Shown piece by piece: positions 1-5,917 of a stretch of 7,459 bases of DNA (positions are counted from its first letter, which is position 1; every line of letters begins with the position of its first letter). The translations under genes were made by a program, and so were the position numbers. Below the pieces are notes generated by a model. It worked only from the letters and a program-made list of their open reading frames with translations, did no database searches and was not told the origin of the DNA. The DNA comes from an uncultured Bacteroidota bacterium (GTDB lineage Bacteria > Bacteroidota > Bacteroidia > Bacteroidales > P3), in the NCBI GenBank assembly GCA_900546465.1, contig URCX01000101.1, forward strand, positions 1 to 7,459, read 5' to 3'.

Positions 1-78
1 GTCTTGGGTAGTTGAGAAACATTTCATAAGCTATTATTTTTCTGTTGTTTGAAAATCTTTCAGCACTTAGCAGAAACA

Positions 79-167
79 GAACGCCGTTTCGATTTTCCGA
101 AACGCCGTTCTAATTTTTTCTTTCGGCGTTTTAATTTTTTCAAAGGGCGTTTGATTGAATGGGTTTG
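79..167. repeat. 21-bp-periodic tandem repeat array, kamA copy (4 units plus degenerate tail)
   Basis: Four related GC-rich cores start at 81 (ACGCCGTT), 102 (ACGCCGTT), 123 (TCGGCGTT) and 144 (AGGGCGTT), each exactly 21 bp after the previous one. They are separated by T-rich spacers of the type AATTTTTTC. Some cores are in opposite orientation: AAACGCCG (100-107) is the exact reverse complement of CGGCGTTT (124-131), and CGTTTCG (85-91) pairs with CGAAACG (98-104). The last core, AAAGGGCGTTTG (142-153), is identical to a 12-mer in the second array upstream of fabD. A weak fifth unit (GATTGAATGGGTTTG, 153-167) resembles the fabD-array sequence starting at 4897. The function is unknown. The array ends about 140 bp before the kamA -7 box, so a regulatory role is possible but unproven. 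Confidence 0.85.
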
Positions 168-282
168 TGCATAAGGGGTTTTCAAAGGGGAAAAACGGGT
201 GAAATATGAGCTTTTCCAAGGTGTAAAGTGGTATCGGATTTATTTTTTAGGTCGTATTGTTGCAAGTCATCTTGCTTTTGCG

Positions 283-313
283 TTCGCAATGTCGTGAAAA
301 AACCATACCTTTG
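283..313 (+). promoter_or_regulatory. Bacteroidota-type promoter of kamABC
   Basis: The -7 element TACCTTTG at 306-313 matches the Bacteroidota consensus TAnnTTTG exactly. A -33 candidate, TTCG at 283-286, differs from TTTG at one position and is spaced 19 nt from the -7 box, the usual distance. A perfect TTTG at 277-280 is 25 nt away, which is long. Transcription would start near 318-322, giving a leader of roughly 25 nt. The sequence before the ATG is A-rich and has no clear Shine-Dalgarno, as is common in this phylum. This promoter position also argues that kamA starts at 345 and not further upstream. Confidence 0.75.
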
Positions 314-344
314 CAGGGCGAAAAAATATAAATCAACGATAAAT

Positions 345-1598
345 ATGCAAGTAAACAGAAGAAAAGAGTTGTTTCCGAACGTTACAGACGAACAATGGTA
401 CGATTGGAAGTGGCAGGTGAAGAACAGAGTGGAGACTTTGGAGGATTTGAAAAAGTACATCACTCTTACAGCGGAAGAAGAGCAAGGTGTGGCAAACGCA
501 TTGAAGACTTTACGTATGGCTATCACTCCTTACTATTTGTCTTTAATCGATGTGAACAATCCGAACGACCCCGTACGTCGTCAGGCTATCCCTACGGCTG
601 CGGAACTTCATCAGGCAGATGCAGATCTTTTGGATCCTCTTCACGAGGACGAGGATTCACCTGCTCCGGGACTTACTCACCGTTATCCGGACAGAGTTTT
701 GTTCCTCATAACGGACATGTGTTCGATGTATTGCCGTCATTGCACACGTCGTCGTTTCGCAGGACAACACGATTGCGAAAGCACACATGAGAGAATTGAT
801 AAATGTATAGAATATATCGCCAAAACTCCGCAGGTAAGAGATGTTTTGCTTTCCGGTGGAGACGCTTTGATGGTTAATGATGATATGTTGGAGTCAATCA
901 TAAAGAGATTGAGAGCCATTCCTCACGTGGAAATAATTCGTATAGGTTCAAGAACTCCGGTTGTTTGCCCTATGAGAATTACCGACAAGCTCGTTAATAT
1001 GTTGAAACAATACCATCCGATTTGGTTGAACACCCATTTCAATCACCCTAACGAATGTACGGCAGATGCGAAAGCGGCTTGCGAACGTTTGGCAAATGCA
1101 GGTATCCCTTTGGGTAACCAATCCGTATTGTTGAGAGGCGTTAATGATGATGTCAGAGTGTTCAAGAAATTGGTTCATGAGCTTGTTAAGATGAGAGTAA
1201 GACCATATTACATCTATCAATGCGACCTTTCAATGGGATTGGAACACTTCCGTACTCCTGTATCAAAGGGTTTGGAGATAATGGAAAACCTAAGGGGGCA
1301 TACCTCAGGCTATGCCGTTCCTACATTCGTGGTAGATGCACCGGGCGGTGGCGGAAAAACTCCTGTTATGCCTCAATACGTAATTTCTCAATCGCCTAAC
1401 AGAGTTGTTCTAAGGAACTTCGAGGGAGTTATTACGACATATACCGAGCCTGAAAGCTATGTTCCTGGAGAATGTGATGTGGATTTCTTGAAAGGAACGG
1501 AGATTGTGAACGATGGTGTTGCCAAATTGCTTCGCGGAGATCAACTTTCCATGGAGCCTGCACACCTTGCACGTCACGAAAGAAACAAGAAACATTAG
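345..1598 (+). CDS. kamA: Lysine 2,3-aminomutase (radical SAM, PLP-dependent)
   Basis: This enzyme converts L-lysine to L-beta-lysine (3,6-diaminohexanoate), the first step of anaerobic lysine fermentation to acetate and butyrate. It is cytoplasmic and uses SAM, a [4Fe-4S] cluster and PLP. The 417-residue product has the usual family length. The cluster motif CSMYCRHC places the iron-binding cysteines at 126, 130 and 133. A SAM-site-type SGGD lies at 170-173 and the PLP lysine is K338 in PGGGGK. D294 and D331 correspond, with an offset of one, to the two aspartates that hold the substrate amino group in the clostridial enzyme. They argue for lysine rather than glutamate 2,3-aminomutase or EpmB. 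The ATG at 345 follows the promoter, and the conserved N-terminus (RRKELFPNVTDEQW) begins there. The structural zinc cysteines appear to be lost: D269 replaces the first, and the C-terminal cysteine cluster is reduced to C377. The gene leads an operon with kamB and kamC. Confidence 0.96.
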   Translation: MQVNRRKELFPNVTDEQWYDWKWQVKNRVETLEDLKKYITLTAEEEQGVANALKTLRMAITPYYLSLIDVNNPNDPVRRQAIPTAAELHQADADLLDPLHEDEDSPAPGLTHRYPDRVLFLITDMCSMYCRHCTRRRFAGQHDCESTHERIDKCIEYIAKTPQVRDVLLSGGDALMVNDDMLESIIKRLRAIPHVEIIRIGSRTPVVCPMRITDKLVNMLKQYHPIWLNTHFNHPNECTADAKAACERLANAGIPLGNQSVLLRGVNDDVRVFKKLVHELVKMRVRPYYIYQCDLSMGLEHFRTPVSKGLEIMENLRGHTSGYAVPTFVVDAPGGGGKTPVMPQYVISQSPNRVVLRNFEGVITTYTEPESYVPGECDVDFLKGTEIVNDGVAKLLRGDQLSMEPAHLARHERNKKH

Positions 1599-1617
1599 TT
1601 TTCAAGCGACAGACGAA

Positions 1618-2622
1618 ATGCCTTTTGTAGAAAAATTGCTCAAATACAAGAGTGTTTCTTTTGTCGGAATGGAAAAAAATGCGGGGAAGACCCAGACACT
1701 TAATTATGTGTTGGGTCGTCTCCGCTCTTTTTCTGATACGAAGATTGCCATCAGTTCAATCGGAATAGATGGTGAGCAGATCGATCAGGTAACTCAAACT
1801 TCCAAACCGGAGATACATATATATAAGGGGACGAAATTCGTAACAGCACAAGTTCTTTACCTGCAAAGAGAAATCATAAGTTGCATAGAGAACGTAAGTT
1901 TACGCACAACAGCCTTGGGAAGACTGATAACGGCGGAAGCAATAAGCGATGGAAAGGTTCTTTTGGCAGGTCCGAGCGATACAAAGCAGCTGAAAGAGTT
2001 TATAGACAGTCTTTCCCAAAAGGTAAATCTTTGTTTGATTGACGGTGCTTTGTCGAGAATGAGTTTCGGTTCGCCCTGTATAACGGAGGCAATGGTGCTT
2101 TCAACCGGTGCGGCGGTGAGTGCCTCTCTGCAAACGATGGTTGACAAAACTCTTTTCACATACGAGCTTATCCGATTGCCGAAATATGCAGGCAGTGAAG
2201 CAGAAGATTTGAAGCAAAAGGACAGCGGTGTTTATGCCGTGGCAGATGGAGAAATCATTCCCTTGGAAATACCTTCTCTTCTGATGATTGAGAAATACAA
2301 GGACGTAATCTTTTCCCATGGAAAGACAATTTACATTTCCGGAGTGCTGAACGAGAAGTTCATGCGTTTCGTTTGCTCGCAGAAAGAGCAGGATAAAACG
2401 GAGATAATCCTCAAAGACTTCACCAAGAACTTCGCTTCACCTGAAAGCATACGGCAATTCCTTCGCAAAGGAGGCAGATTGAGCGTGCTTTATCCGGCAA
2501 ACCTTATAGCCATAACGGCAAACCCCATATCGCCTACGGGTTACAATTTCGACAATAAGCAAATGCTCGATGCATTACGCCAAGCCATTCCGGCGGATAT
2601 TTACAACATAAAAACCTTATAA
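1618..2622 (+). CDS. kamB: KamB, proposed P-loop subunit of the lysine 5,6-aminomutase reactivase
   Basis: This 334-residue protein follows kamA by 19 nt. I recognise it mainly from its context and N-terminus as KamB, found beside kamA and kamC in lysine fermentation clusters and proposed to help reactivate the adenosylcobalamin/PLP enzyme lysine 5,6-aminomutase. The N-terminus has a nucleotide-binding loop, GMEKNAGKT, at 17-25, preceded by a hydrophobic strand (VSFV). The first glycine is one residue further from GKT than in a textbook Walker A, although the KNxGKT part resembles MobB-like P-loops. A Walker-B-like strand, LCLIDGALSR, lies at 138-147. No membrane segment or signal peptide is visible, so it should be cytosolic. 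The open frame reaches back to 1513 inside kamA; I chose the ATG at 1618 because it lies after the kamA stop and starts the plausible P-loop domain. The biochemical role is inference from the family. Confidence 0.85.
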   Translation: MPFVEKLLKYKSVSFVGMEKNAGKTQTLNYVLGRLRSFSDTKIAISSIGIDGEQIDQVTQTSKPEIHIYKGTKFVTAQVLYLQREIISCIENVSLRTTALGRLITAEAISDGKVLLAGPSDTKQLKEFIDSLSQKVNLCLIDGALSRMSFGSPCITEAMVLSTGAAVSASLQTMVDKTLFTYELIRLPKYAGSEAEDLKQKDSGVYAVADGEIIPLEIPSLLMIEKYKDVIFSHGKTIYISGVLNEKFMRFVCSQKEQDKTEIILKDFTKNFASPESIRQFLRKGGRLSVLYPANLIAITANPISPTGYNFDNKQMLDALRQAIPADIYNIKTL

Positions 2623-2626
2623 AGAT

Positions 2627-3994
2627 ATGAGATTTCAACAAGCCATTGCCGAGTATCCTTCCTTGAAAACGATTTATTCGCAGATGGAACTGCAAACTTC
2701 CATGGGAAGAAAATTGCTTACAAGCACCGAATTCTCGCATTCTTCCGCATGGATAAAACGCCAATGGGAGCAAATGGAGGAGTGCTTGGCATTCAGAAAG
2801 GCTCAGAACGAGCAATCCTTACATCATTTTCTTTGTCTGATGGGAGAGATTTGCGATATAAGCGGTACGATACGTCTTATCGAACAGGGAGAAACGGCAG
2901 ACGATGTAGGCTTGTTTGAATTGAAAGTATTCTGTATAAATGTCAAGAAAGTAGGCAAGCTGTTCGCTTCATCGCTTATGCCTTTGCCCGATTTGCAAGG
3001 GGTAATAGATATATTAGATCCCGAAAAGTTGGAATTACCTCGCTTTTATATCTATTCCGCTTACTCTAAGGAGTTGGAGGAAAAGAGAAAACAATGGGAG
3101 AAAGCCAAGGAAGAGGATAATCAAGAGGCAAGTCGCAGGCTTTACTGCGAATGCTTGGATTTGGAAGACAAGGTAAGAGAGGAATTATGTTGCCGTATCC
3201 GTCCTCTTATAGCCGAAATCAAACAAGCCATGGAAAGTATTGCTCAAACGGATGTGGCTTTTGCAAAAGCTGTTTTGGCAGAAGATTTGCATTTGAACAA
3301 AGTTTCCATTGTCGAAAAGGCTGAAATCAAATACCGAAACATCTTTCACCCCGTTGTGAAACGCCTGATGACCGAATCCGACAGGCGTTATCAGGATATA
3401 GACGTGCATATCGATGAAAGGGTTCTGTTGATTACGGGAGCTAATATGGCAGGCAAAACAATGATATTGAAGACCCTTGCTCTCAATCAGCTGTTATTGC
3501 AATACGGTTTCTTCCTTGCCTGCGAGAGTGCCGAGCTGTGCTTGGTCGAAAGTGTGCAATGCAGCATAGGAGACGGGCAAGACGAGGAGGAAGGCTTGTC
3601 TTCCTTTGCATGGGAAATCAAAACATTGGACAACATCATCAAAATAATGCGTCAAGGCGGCAGACATCTTGTTTTGGTCGATGAATTGGCTCGAACAACC
3701 AATCCTGTGGAGGGTAAAAAACTTGTGGAAGGCTTCATCAAAGTATGTTCCGAGCAATCAAGTCTTGCAGTCGTTACCACTCATTACTCCAATATTCAGG
3801 CACCATGCCGCAGTATGCGTGTCAAAGGCTTCATGCATCAGGCTCTTACTCCGCCCATAGACATAGACCGCATAAGCGATTATATAGATTACAGTCTCGT
3901 AGAAACCGACAACCGACAAGCCCCTACGGAAGCTCTGAATCTCTGTCGTCTTTTGACAGTAGATGATGATTGGATAAGGTATTCGGAGAATTGA
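2627..3994 (+). CDS. kamC: KamC, MutS-like ATPase of the proposed lysine 5,6-aminomutase reactivase
   Basis: The 455-residue product has a C-terminal MutS-family ATPase domain. Walker A is GANMAGKT (271-278; GPNMGGKS in MutS), the signature-like segment is EEGLSSFAWEIKTL (321-334), Walker B is LVLVDELARTTNP (348-360), and the switch histidine is H386 in VTTHYSNI. Before it lies a charged, probably coiled-coil lever (about 148-200, rich in E, K and R), comparable to the MutS core. The N-terminal mismatch-recognition and connector domains of true MutS (about 850 residues) are absent, so mismatch repair is unlikely. In lysine fermentation clusters this protein is named KamC and is thought to act with KamB on lysine 5,6-aminomutase, possibly releasing damaged cobalamin. 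That mechanism is a proposal. The ATG lies 4 nt after the kamB stop, indicating translational coupling. The expected neighbours kamD and kamE do not follow. Confidence 0.9.
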   Translation: MRFQQAIAEYPSLKTIYSQMELQTSMGRKLLTSTEFSHSSAWIKRQWEQMEECLAFRKAQNEQSLHHFLCLMGEICDISGTIRLIEQGETADDVGLFELKVFCINVKKVGKLFASSLMPLPDLQGVIDILDPEKLELPRFYIYSAYSKELEEKRKQWEKAKEEDNQEASRRLYCECLDLEDKVREELCCRIRPLIAEIKQAMESIAQTDVAFAKAVLAEDLHLNKVSIVEKAEIKYRNIFHPVVKRLMTESDRRYQDIDVHIDERVLLITGANMAGKTMILKTLALNQLLLQYGFFLACESAELCLVESVQCSIGDGQDEEEGLSSFAWEIKTLDNIIKIMRQGGRHLVLVDELARTTNPVEGKKLVEGFIKVCSEQSSLAVVTTHYSNIQAPCRSMRVKGFMHQALTPPIDIDRISDYIDYSLVETDNRQAPTEALNLCRLLTVDDDWIRYSEN

Positions 3995-4044
3995 TATGAG
4001 ATAGGGATTTTTTCAAAATGCACTTTTTTTTTACAGACAACAAT

Positions 4045-4086
4045 ATGAGCAATCAAAATGCGTTTTCTCTTAAAAGCCAACAGTAA
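4045..4086 (+). CDS. Possible 13-residue leader peptide upstream of the OMP gene
   Basis: A complete small frame, ATG at 4045 to TAA at 4086, would encode MSNQNAFSLKSQQ. It lies in the 119-nt gap between kamC and the outer-membrane protein gene and ends 27 nt before that gene's ATG. No ribosome binding site is evident and the peptide has no recognisable motif, so it may be chance. I list it because it sits in the leader of a probable surface protein and overlaps one of three TCAAAATG repeats (4013, 4053, 4109). Confidence 0.15.
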   Translation: MSNQNAFSLKSQQ

Positions 4087-4113
4087 CAATAATCAACAAA
4101 AACAAAAATCAAA

Positions 4114-4809
4114 ATGAGAAAATCGCTTTTGACAGCAGTGTGCATTCTATTCGCCACAGGCGTATTTGCACAAGAGAAGAAAACCAAGCTGTTCTTTGAA
4201 GTCGGCTTCGGTTCCACGGAAGTGTTTAATAATTTCGGCCCATTCCCTGCCAATTTGCCAAACGAACAGTCGGCAAAGACTGCAATGAATGTCGATTTAG
4301 GCATAGGTTTATCCTTTAAGGAAGCTTTCTTTGTGAAGCTCGACCTGCTTACTACCGGAAGCACTTTGTATCCTTCCGTACCCGGTTCGTCCACAATGCT
4401 CATTCCTATCATTGCTATAAAGGGAAACACCAATCTTATGTACACCAATATTGAAATAGGAACGATATATAAAATCGGTTCTTTGAGTATAAAGCCTGCT
4501 GTGAACATCGGCTTGGTTGCTTTCTCGAATAAATTTACCTATAACCGCATAAATACTTCCAATAGTATGATTGAAACCATGGATTATAAGAATACATCAT
4601 ACGGTTTCGGCGGAGGATTTTCCATAACGGCAGATTACAAATTGAACAAATACTTATCTGTTTTTGCAAAAGGCGCAATCATGGGTACTTCCGCACCTGA
4701 TACGGAACTAAACGAAGAATTAAGTCCCTTGGCATACGGATACAAAGACATGGACAGAGATCCGGTAGGAATGATTTCCACTTTCATCGGCTTACGTTGC
4801 AATTTCTAA
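4114..4809 (+). CDS. Outer-membrane beta-barrel family protein, function unknown
   Basis: The 231-residue product begins with a clear Sec signal peptide: MRK, a hydrophobic core (about 4-15) and a likely signal peptidase I cut after VFA at 17-19, leaving Q20. The cysteine at 10 is not in a proper lipobox, so it is not called a lipoprotein. The mature part alternates short amphipathic strands rich in G, F, Y and T with polar loops (for example KLFFEVGFGST, MNVDLGIGLSF, YGFGGGFSITADY, LSVFAKGAIMG). It ends in a strand with a terminal phenylalanine (FIGLRCNF), typical of barrels inserted by the BAM machinery. The size suits an eight- to ten-strand barrel such as the PF13568-like outer-membrane proteins of Bacteroidota. 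Ligand and role are not recognisable. It lies 119 nt after kamC in the same direction, with no clear promoter or terminator in between, and a strong terminator follows it. Confidence 0.8.
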   Translation: MRKSLLTAVCILFATGVFAQEKKTKLFFEVGFGSTEVFNNFGPFPANLPNEQSAKTAMNVDLGIGLSFKEAFFVKLDLLTTGSTLYPSVPGSSTMLIPIIAIKGNTNLMYTNIEIGTIYKIGSLSIKPAVNIGLVAFSNKFTYNRINTSNSMIETMDYKNTSYGFGGGFSITADYKLNKYLSVFAKGAIMGTSAPDTELNEELSPLAYGYKDMDRDPVGMISTFIGLRCNF

Positions 4810-4830
4810 ATTCCGAGAAACGAAATAATA

Positions 4831-4876
4831 CAAAGAGGGTTTGCATGCAAAAAAGTGCAAGCCTTCTTTGCTTTTC
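4831..4876 (+). terminator. Hairpin terminator after the OMP gene
   Basis: The arms 4831-4845 (CAAAGAGGGTTTGCA) and 4856-4870 (TGCAAGCCTTCTTTG) form a 15-bp stem with two G-U wobbles around a 10-nt A-rich loop. It is followed by CTTTTC, a short T run. It starts 21 nt after the OMP stop codon. It should end the transcript of the OMP gene, and perhaps of the whole kamABC-OMP stretch, before the fabD repeat array. Confidence 0.8.
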
Positions 4877-4879
4877 ACC

Positions 4880-4957
4880 AAAGGGCGTTTGCTTGTGATT
4901 GAAAGGGCGTTTCAATTTTTTCAAACGCCCTTTCAATTTTCCGAAAGGGCGTTTGAG
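4880..4957. repeat. 21-bp-periodic repeat array, fabD copy (4 units, third inverted)
   Basis: Four copies of the core AAAGGGCGTTT (one inverted) occur with AGGGCGTT starting at 4882, 4904 and 4946, and its inverse ACGCCCTT at 4925. Steps are 22, 21 and 21 bp. Spacers include AATTTTTTC and AATTTTCC. Because unit 3 is inverted, it can pair perfectly over 12 bp with unit 1 (4880-4891 with 4922-4933), with unit 2 (4901-4912 with 4923-4934) or with unit 4 (4923-4934 with 4943-4954). The array is of the same family as the one at 79-167, with a 12-mer in common. It starts 3 nt after the OMP terminator, and its last core ends about 25 bp before the fabD -7 box; it even contributes the only candidate -33 TTTG (4952-4955). 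A plus-strand open frame crosses it from 4899, but that is not a real protein extension. Confidence 0.88.
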
Positions 4958-4978
4958 TGAGGTGTCGCTATTATTTCG

Positions 4979-4986
4979 TACTTTTG
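4979..4986 (+). promoter_or_regulatory. -7 box of the fabD promoter
   Basis: TACTTTTG at 4979-4986 matches the Bacteroidota TAnnTTTG element exactly and continues as CAG, like the kamA promoter. The nearest upstream TTTG (4952-4955) is 23 nt away, slightly longer than the usual 19-21, so the -33 element is uncertain. Transcription would start about 4990-4994, leaving a leader of about 25 nt of A-rich sequence without a clear Shine-Dalgarno. Confidence 0.7.
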
Positions 4987-5015
4987 CAGACTGTTTTACA
5001 ATAACAAATAACGAT

Positions 5016-5906
5016 ATGAAGAAAGCATACGTATTTCCCGGACAGGGAGCACAGTTTGTCGGTATGGGCAAAGAACTGTATGACTCAAACGAAAGCTGCA
5101 AAGCTATGTTTGAAAAGGCTGATGAGATACTTGGATTCCGCATTACGGATATAATGTTCGCAGGAACTGACGAGCAATTAAGGCAAACCAATGTAACTCA
5201 ACCCGCAATCTTCCTACATTCCGTCATTCTCGCAAAGGCTTTGGGCGAAAACTTCAAGCCTGACATGGTTGCAGGACACTCCTTAGGAGAGTTTTCGGCA
5301 TTGGTTGCTGCGAATGCTATGAGTTTTGAAGATGGTTTGAAATTGGTTTCTGCACGTGCGGAGGCTATGCAGAAGGCTTGTGAAGCCGTTCCCGGCACTA
5401 TGGCTGCCATAATCGGCTTGGCAGATGAGAAAATCGAAGAAGTATGTGCCTCGATAGAAGAAGTAGTTGTTCCTGCAAACTATAATTGCCCCGGTCAGTT
5501 GGTGATTTCCGGCAGTGTAGAGGGAGTTAACAAGGCATGTGAGCTGTTGAAAGCAGCCGGAGCGAAGAGAGCCTTGCCGTTAAAGGTAGGCGGAGCATTC
5601 CATTCGCCGCTTATGGAACCGGCAAGAGTGGAATTGGCTGCGGCAATAGAGAAAACGGATATTCATACTCCTGTCTGCCCTGTTTATCAGAATGTAAACG
5701 CATTGCCGATGACCTCTCCCGCAGAAATAAAAGAGAATTTGATTAAGCAGTTGACCTCTCCTGTAAAGTGGACTCAGATTTCCAAAGCCATGATTGCCGA
5801 CGGAGCGGAGAATTTCATTGAAGTGGGTCCTGGCAATGTGCTTCAAGGTTTGATTAAGAAGGTGAAAGCCGATGCAGTTCTCTCCTCTGCAAGCATCAAT
5901 GCTTAA
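5016..5906 (+). CDS. fabD: Malonyl-CoA:acyl-carrier-protein transacylase
   Basis: FabD moves the malonyl group from CoA to acyl carrier protein, supplying the extender unit for type II fatty-acid synthesis in the cytoplasm. The 296-residue length is normal. Visible motifs are FPGQGAQ at 7-13 (oxyanion-hole glutamine Q10), the nucleophile S89 in GHSLGE (87-92), R114 in SARAEAM (malonate carboxylate binding) and the catalytic H196 in GAFHSPLM (193-200). A C-terminal VGPGNVLQGLI follows at 270-280. The open frame extends to 4899, but the upstream part is translated repeat array, and the promoter at 4979-4986 would then lie inside the gene. The ATG at 5016, directly before the conserved KKAYVFPGQG, is the start. 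The downstream nitroreductase gene begins 11 nt after the stop and is probably co-transcribed. Confidence 0.97.
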   Translation: MKKAYVFPGQGAQFVGMGKELYDSNESCKAMFEKADEILGFRITDIMFAGTDEQLRQTNVTQPAIFLHSVILAKALGENFKPDMVAGHSLGEFSALVAANAMSFEDGLKLVSARAEAMQKACEAVPGTMAAIIGLADEKIEEVCASIEEVVVPANYNCPGQLVISGSVEGVNKACELLKAAGAKRALPLKVGGAFHSPLMEPARVELAAAIEKTDIHTPVCPVYQNVNALPMTSPAEIKENLIKQLTSPVKWTQISKAMIADGAENFIEVGPGNVLQGLIKKVKADAVLSSASINA

Positions 5907-5917
5907 TTTCAAAAATC

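Larger units (their letters stand above)
1..344. other. Non-coding leader region upstream of kamA
   Basis: I see no convincing gene in this stretch. An open frame continues upstream of kamA to 228 and another lies on the minus strand at 182-526, but neither looks like a protein: both run through the promoter or the start of kamA. The region holds a 21-bp-periodic repeat array (about 79-167), about 115 nt of featureless sequence, and then the kamA promoter. Bases 1-78 are AT-rich and show no recognisable gene end. A G-rich stretch at 182-199 (TCAAAGGGG followed by AAAAACGGG) may be a decayed repeat unit, because its AGGGG at 186 sits exactly 42 bp (two periods) after the last good unit at 144. 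Confidence 0.7.

Noticed and set aside
79..167. CRISPR-like array
   Set aside because: The period is only 21 bp, the spacers are similar T-tracts rather than unique sequences, and the units change orientation; no cas genes are present.
228..344. Upstream extension of kamA by 39 codons
   Set aside because: It would contain the kamA promoter, and the translated sequence is cysteine-rich and unlike the family N-terminus; the ATG at 345 gives the normal length.
2627..3994. DNA mismatch repair protein MutS
   Set aside because: The ATPase motifs match, but the protein is about half the length and lacks the mismatch-binding N-terminus; the kam operon context supports KamC.
3995..4032. Intrinsic terminator after kamC
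   Set aside because: There is a nine-T run at 4024-4032, but no stable GC-rich stem precedes it.
4114..4173. Lipoprotein signal for the outer-membrane protein
   Set aside because: The only early cysteine (C10) has valine at -1 and sits inside the hydrophobic core; the VFA-Q signal peptidase I site fits better.
4899..5015. Upstream extension of fabD by 39 codons
   Set aside because: It is translation of the 21-bp repeat array and the promoter; FabD proteins begin at the KKAYVFPGQG segment.
4784..5191. Minus-strand 135-codon frame across the repeat array
   Set aside because: It overlaps the OMP gene end and the start of fabD on the other strand, and has repeat-derived low-complexity content; a shadow frame.
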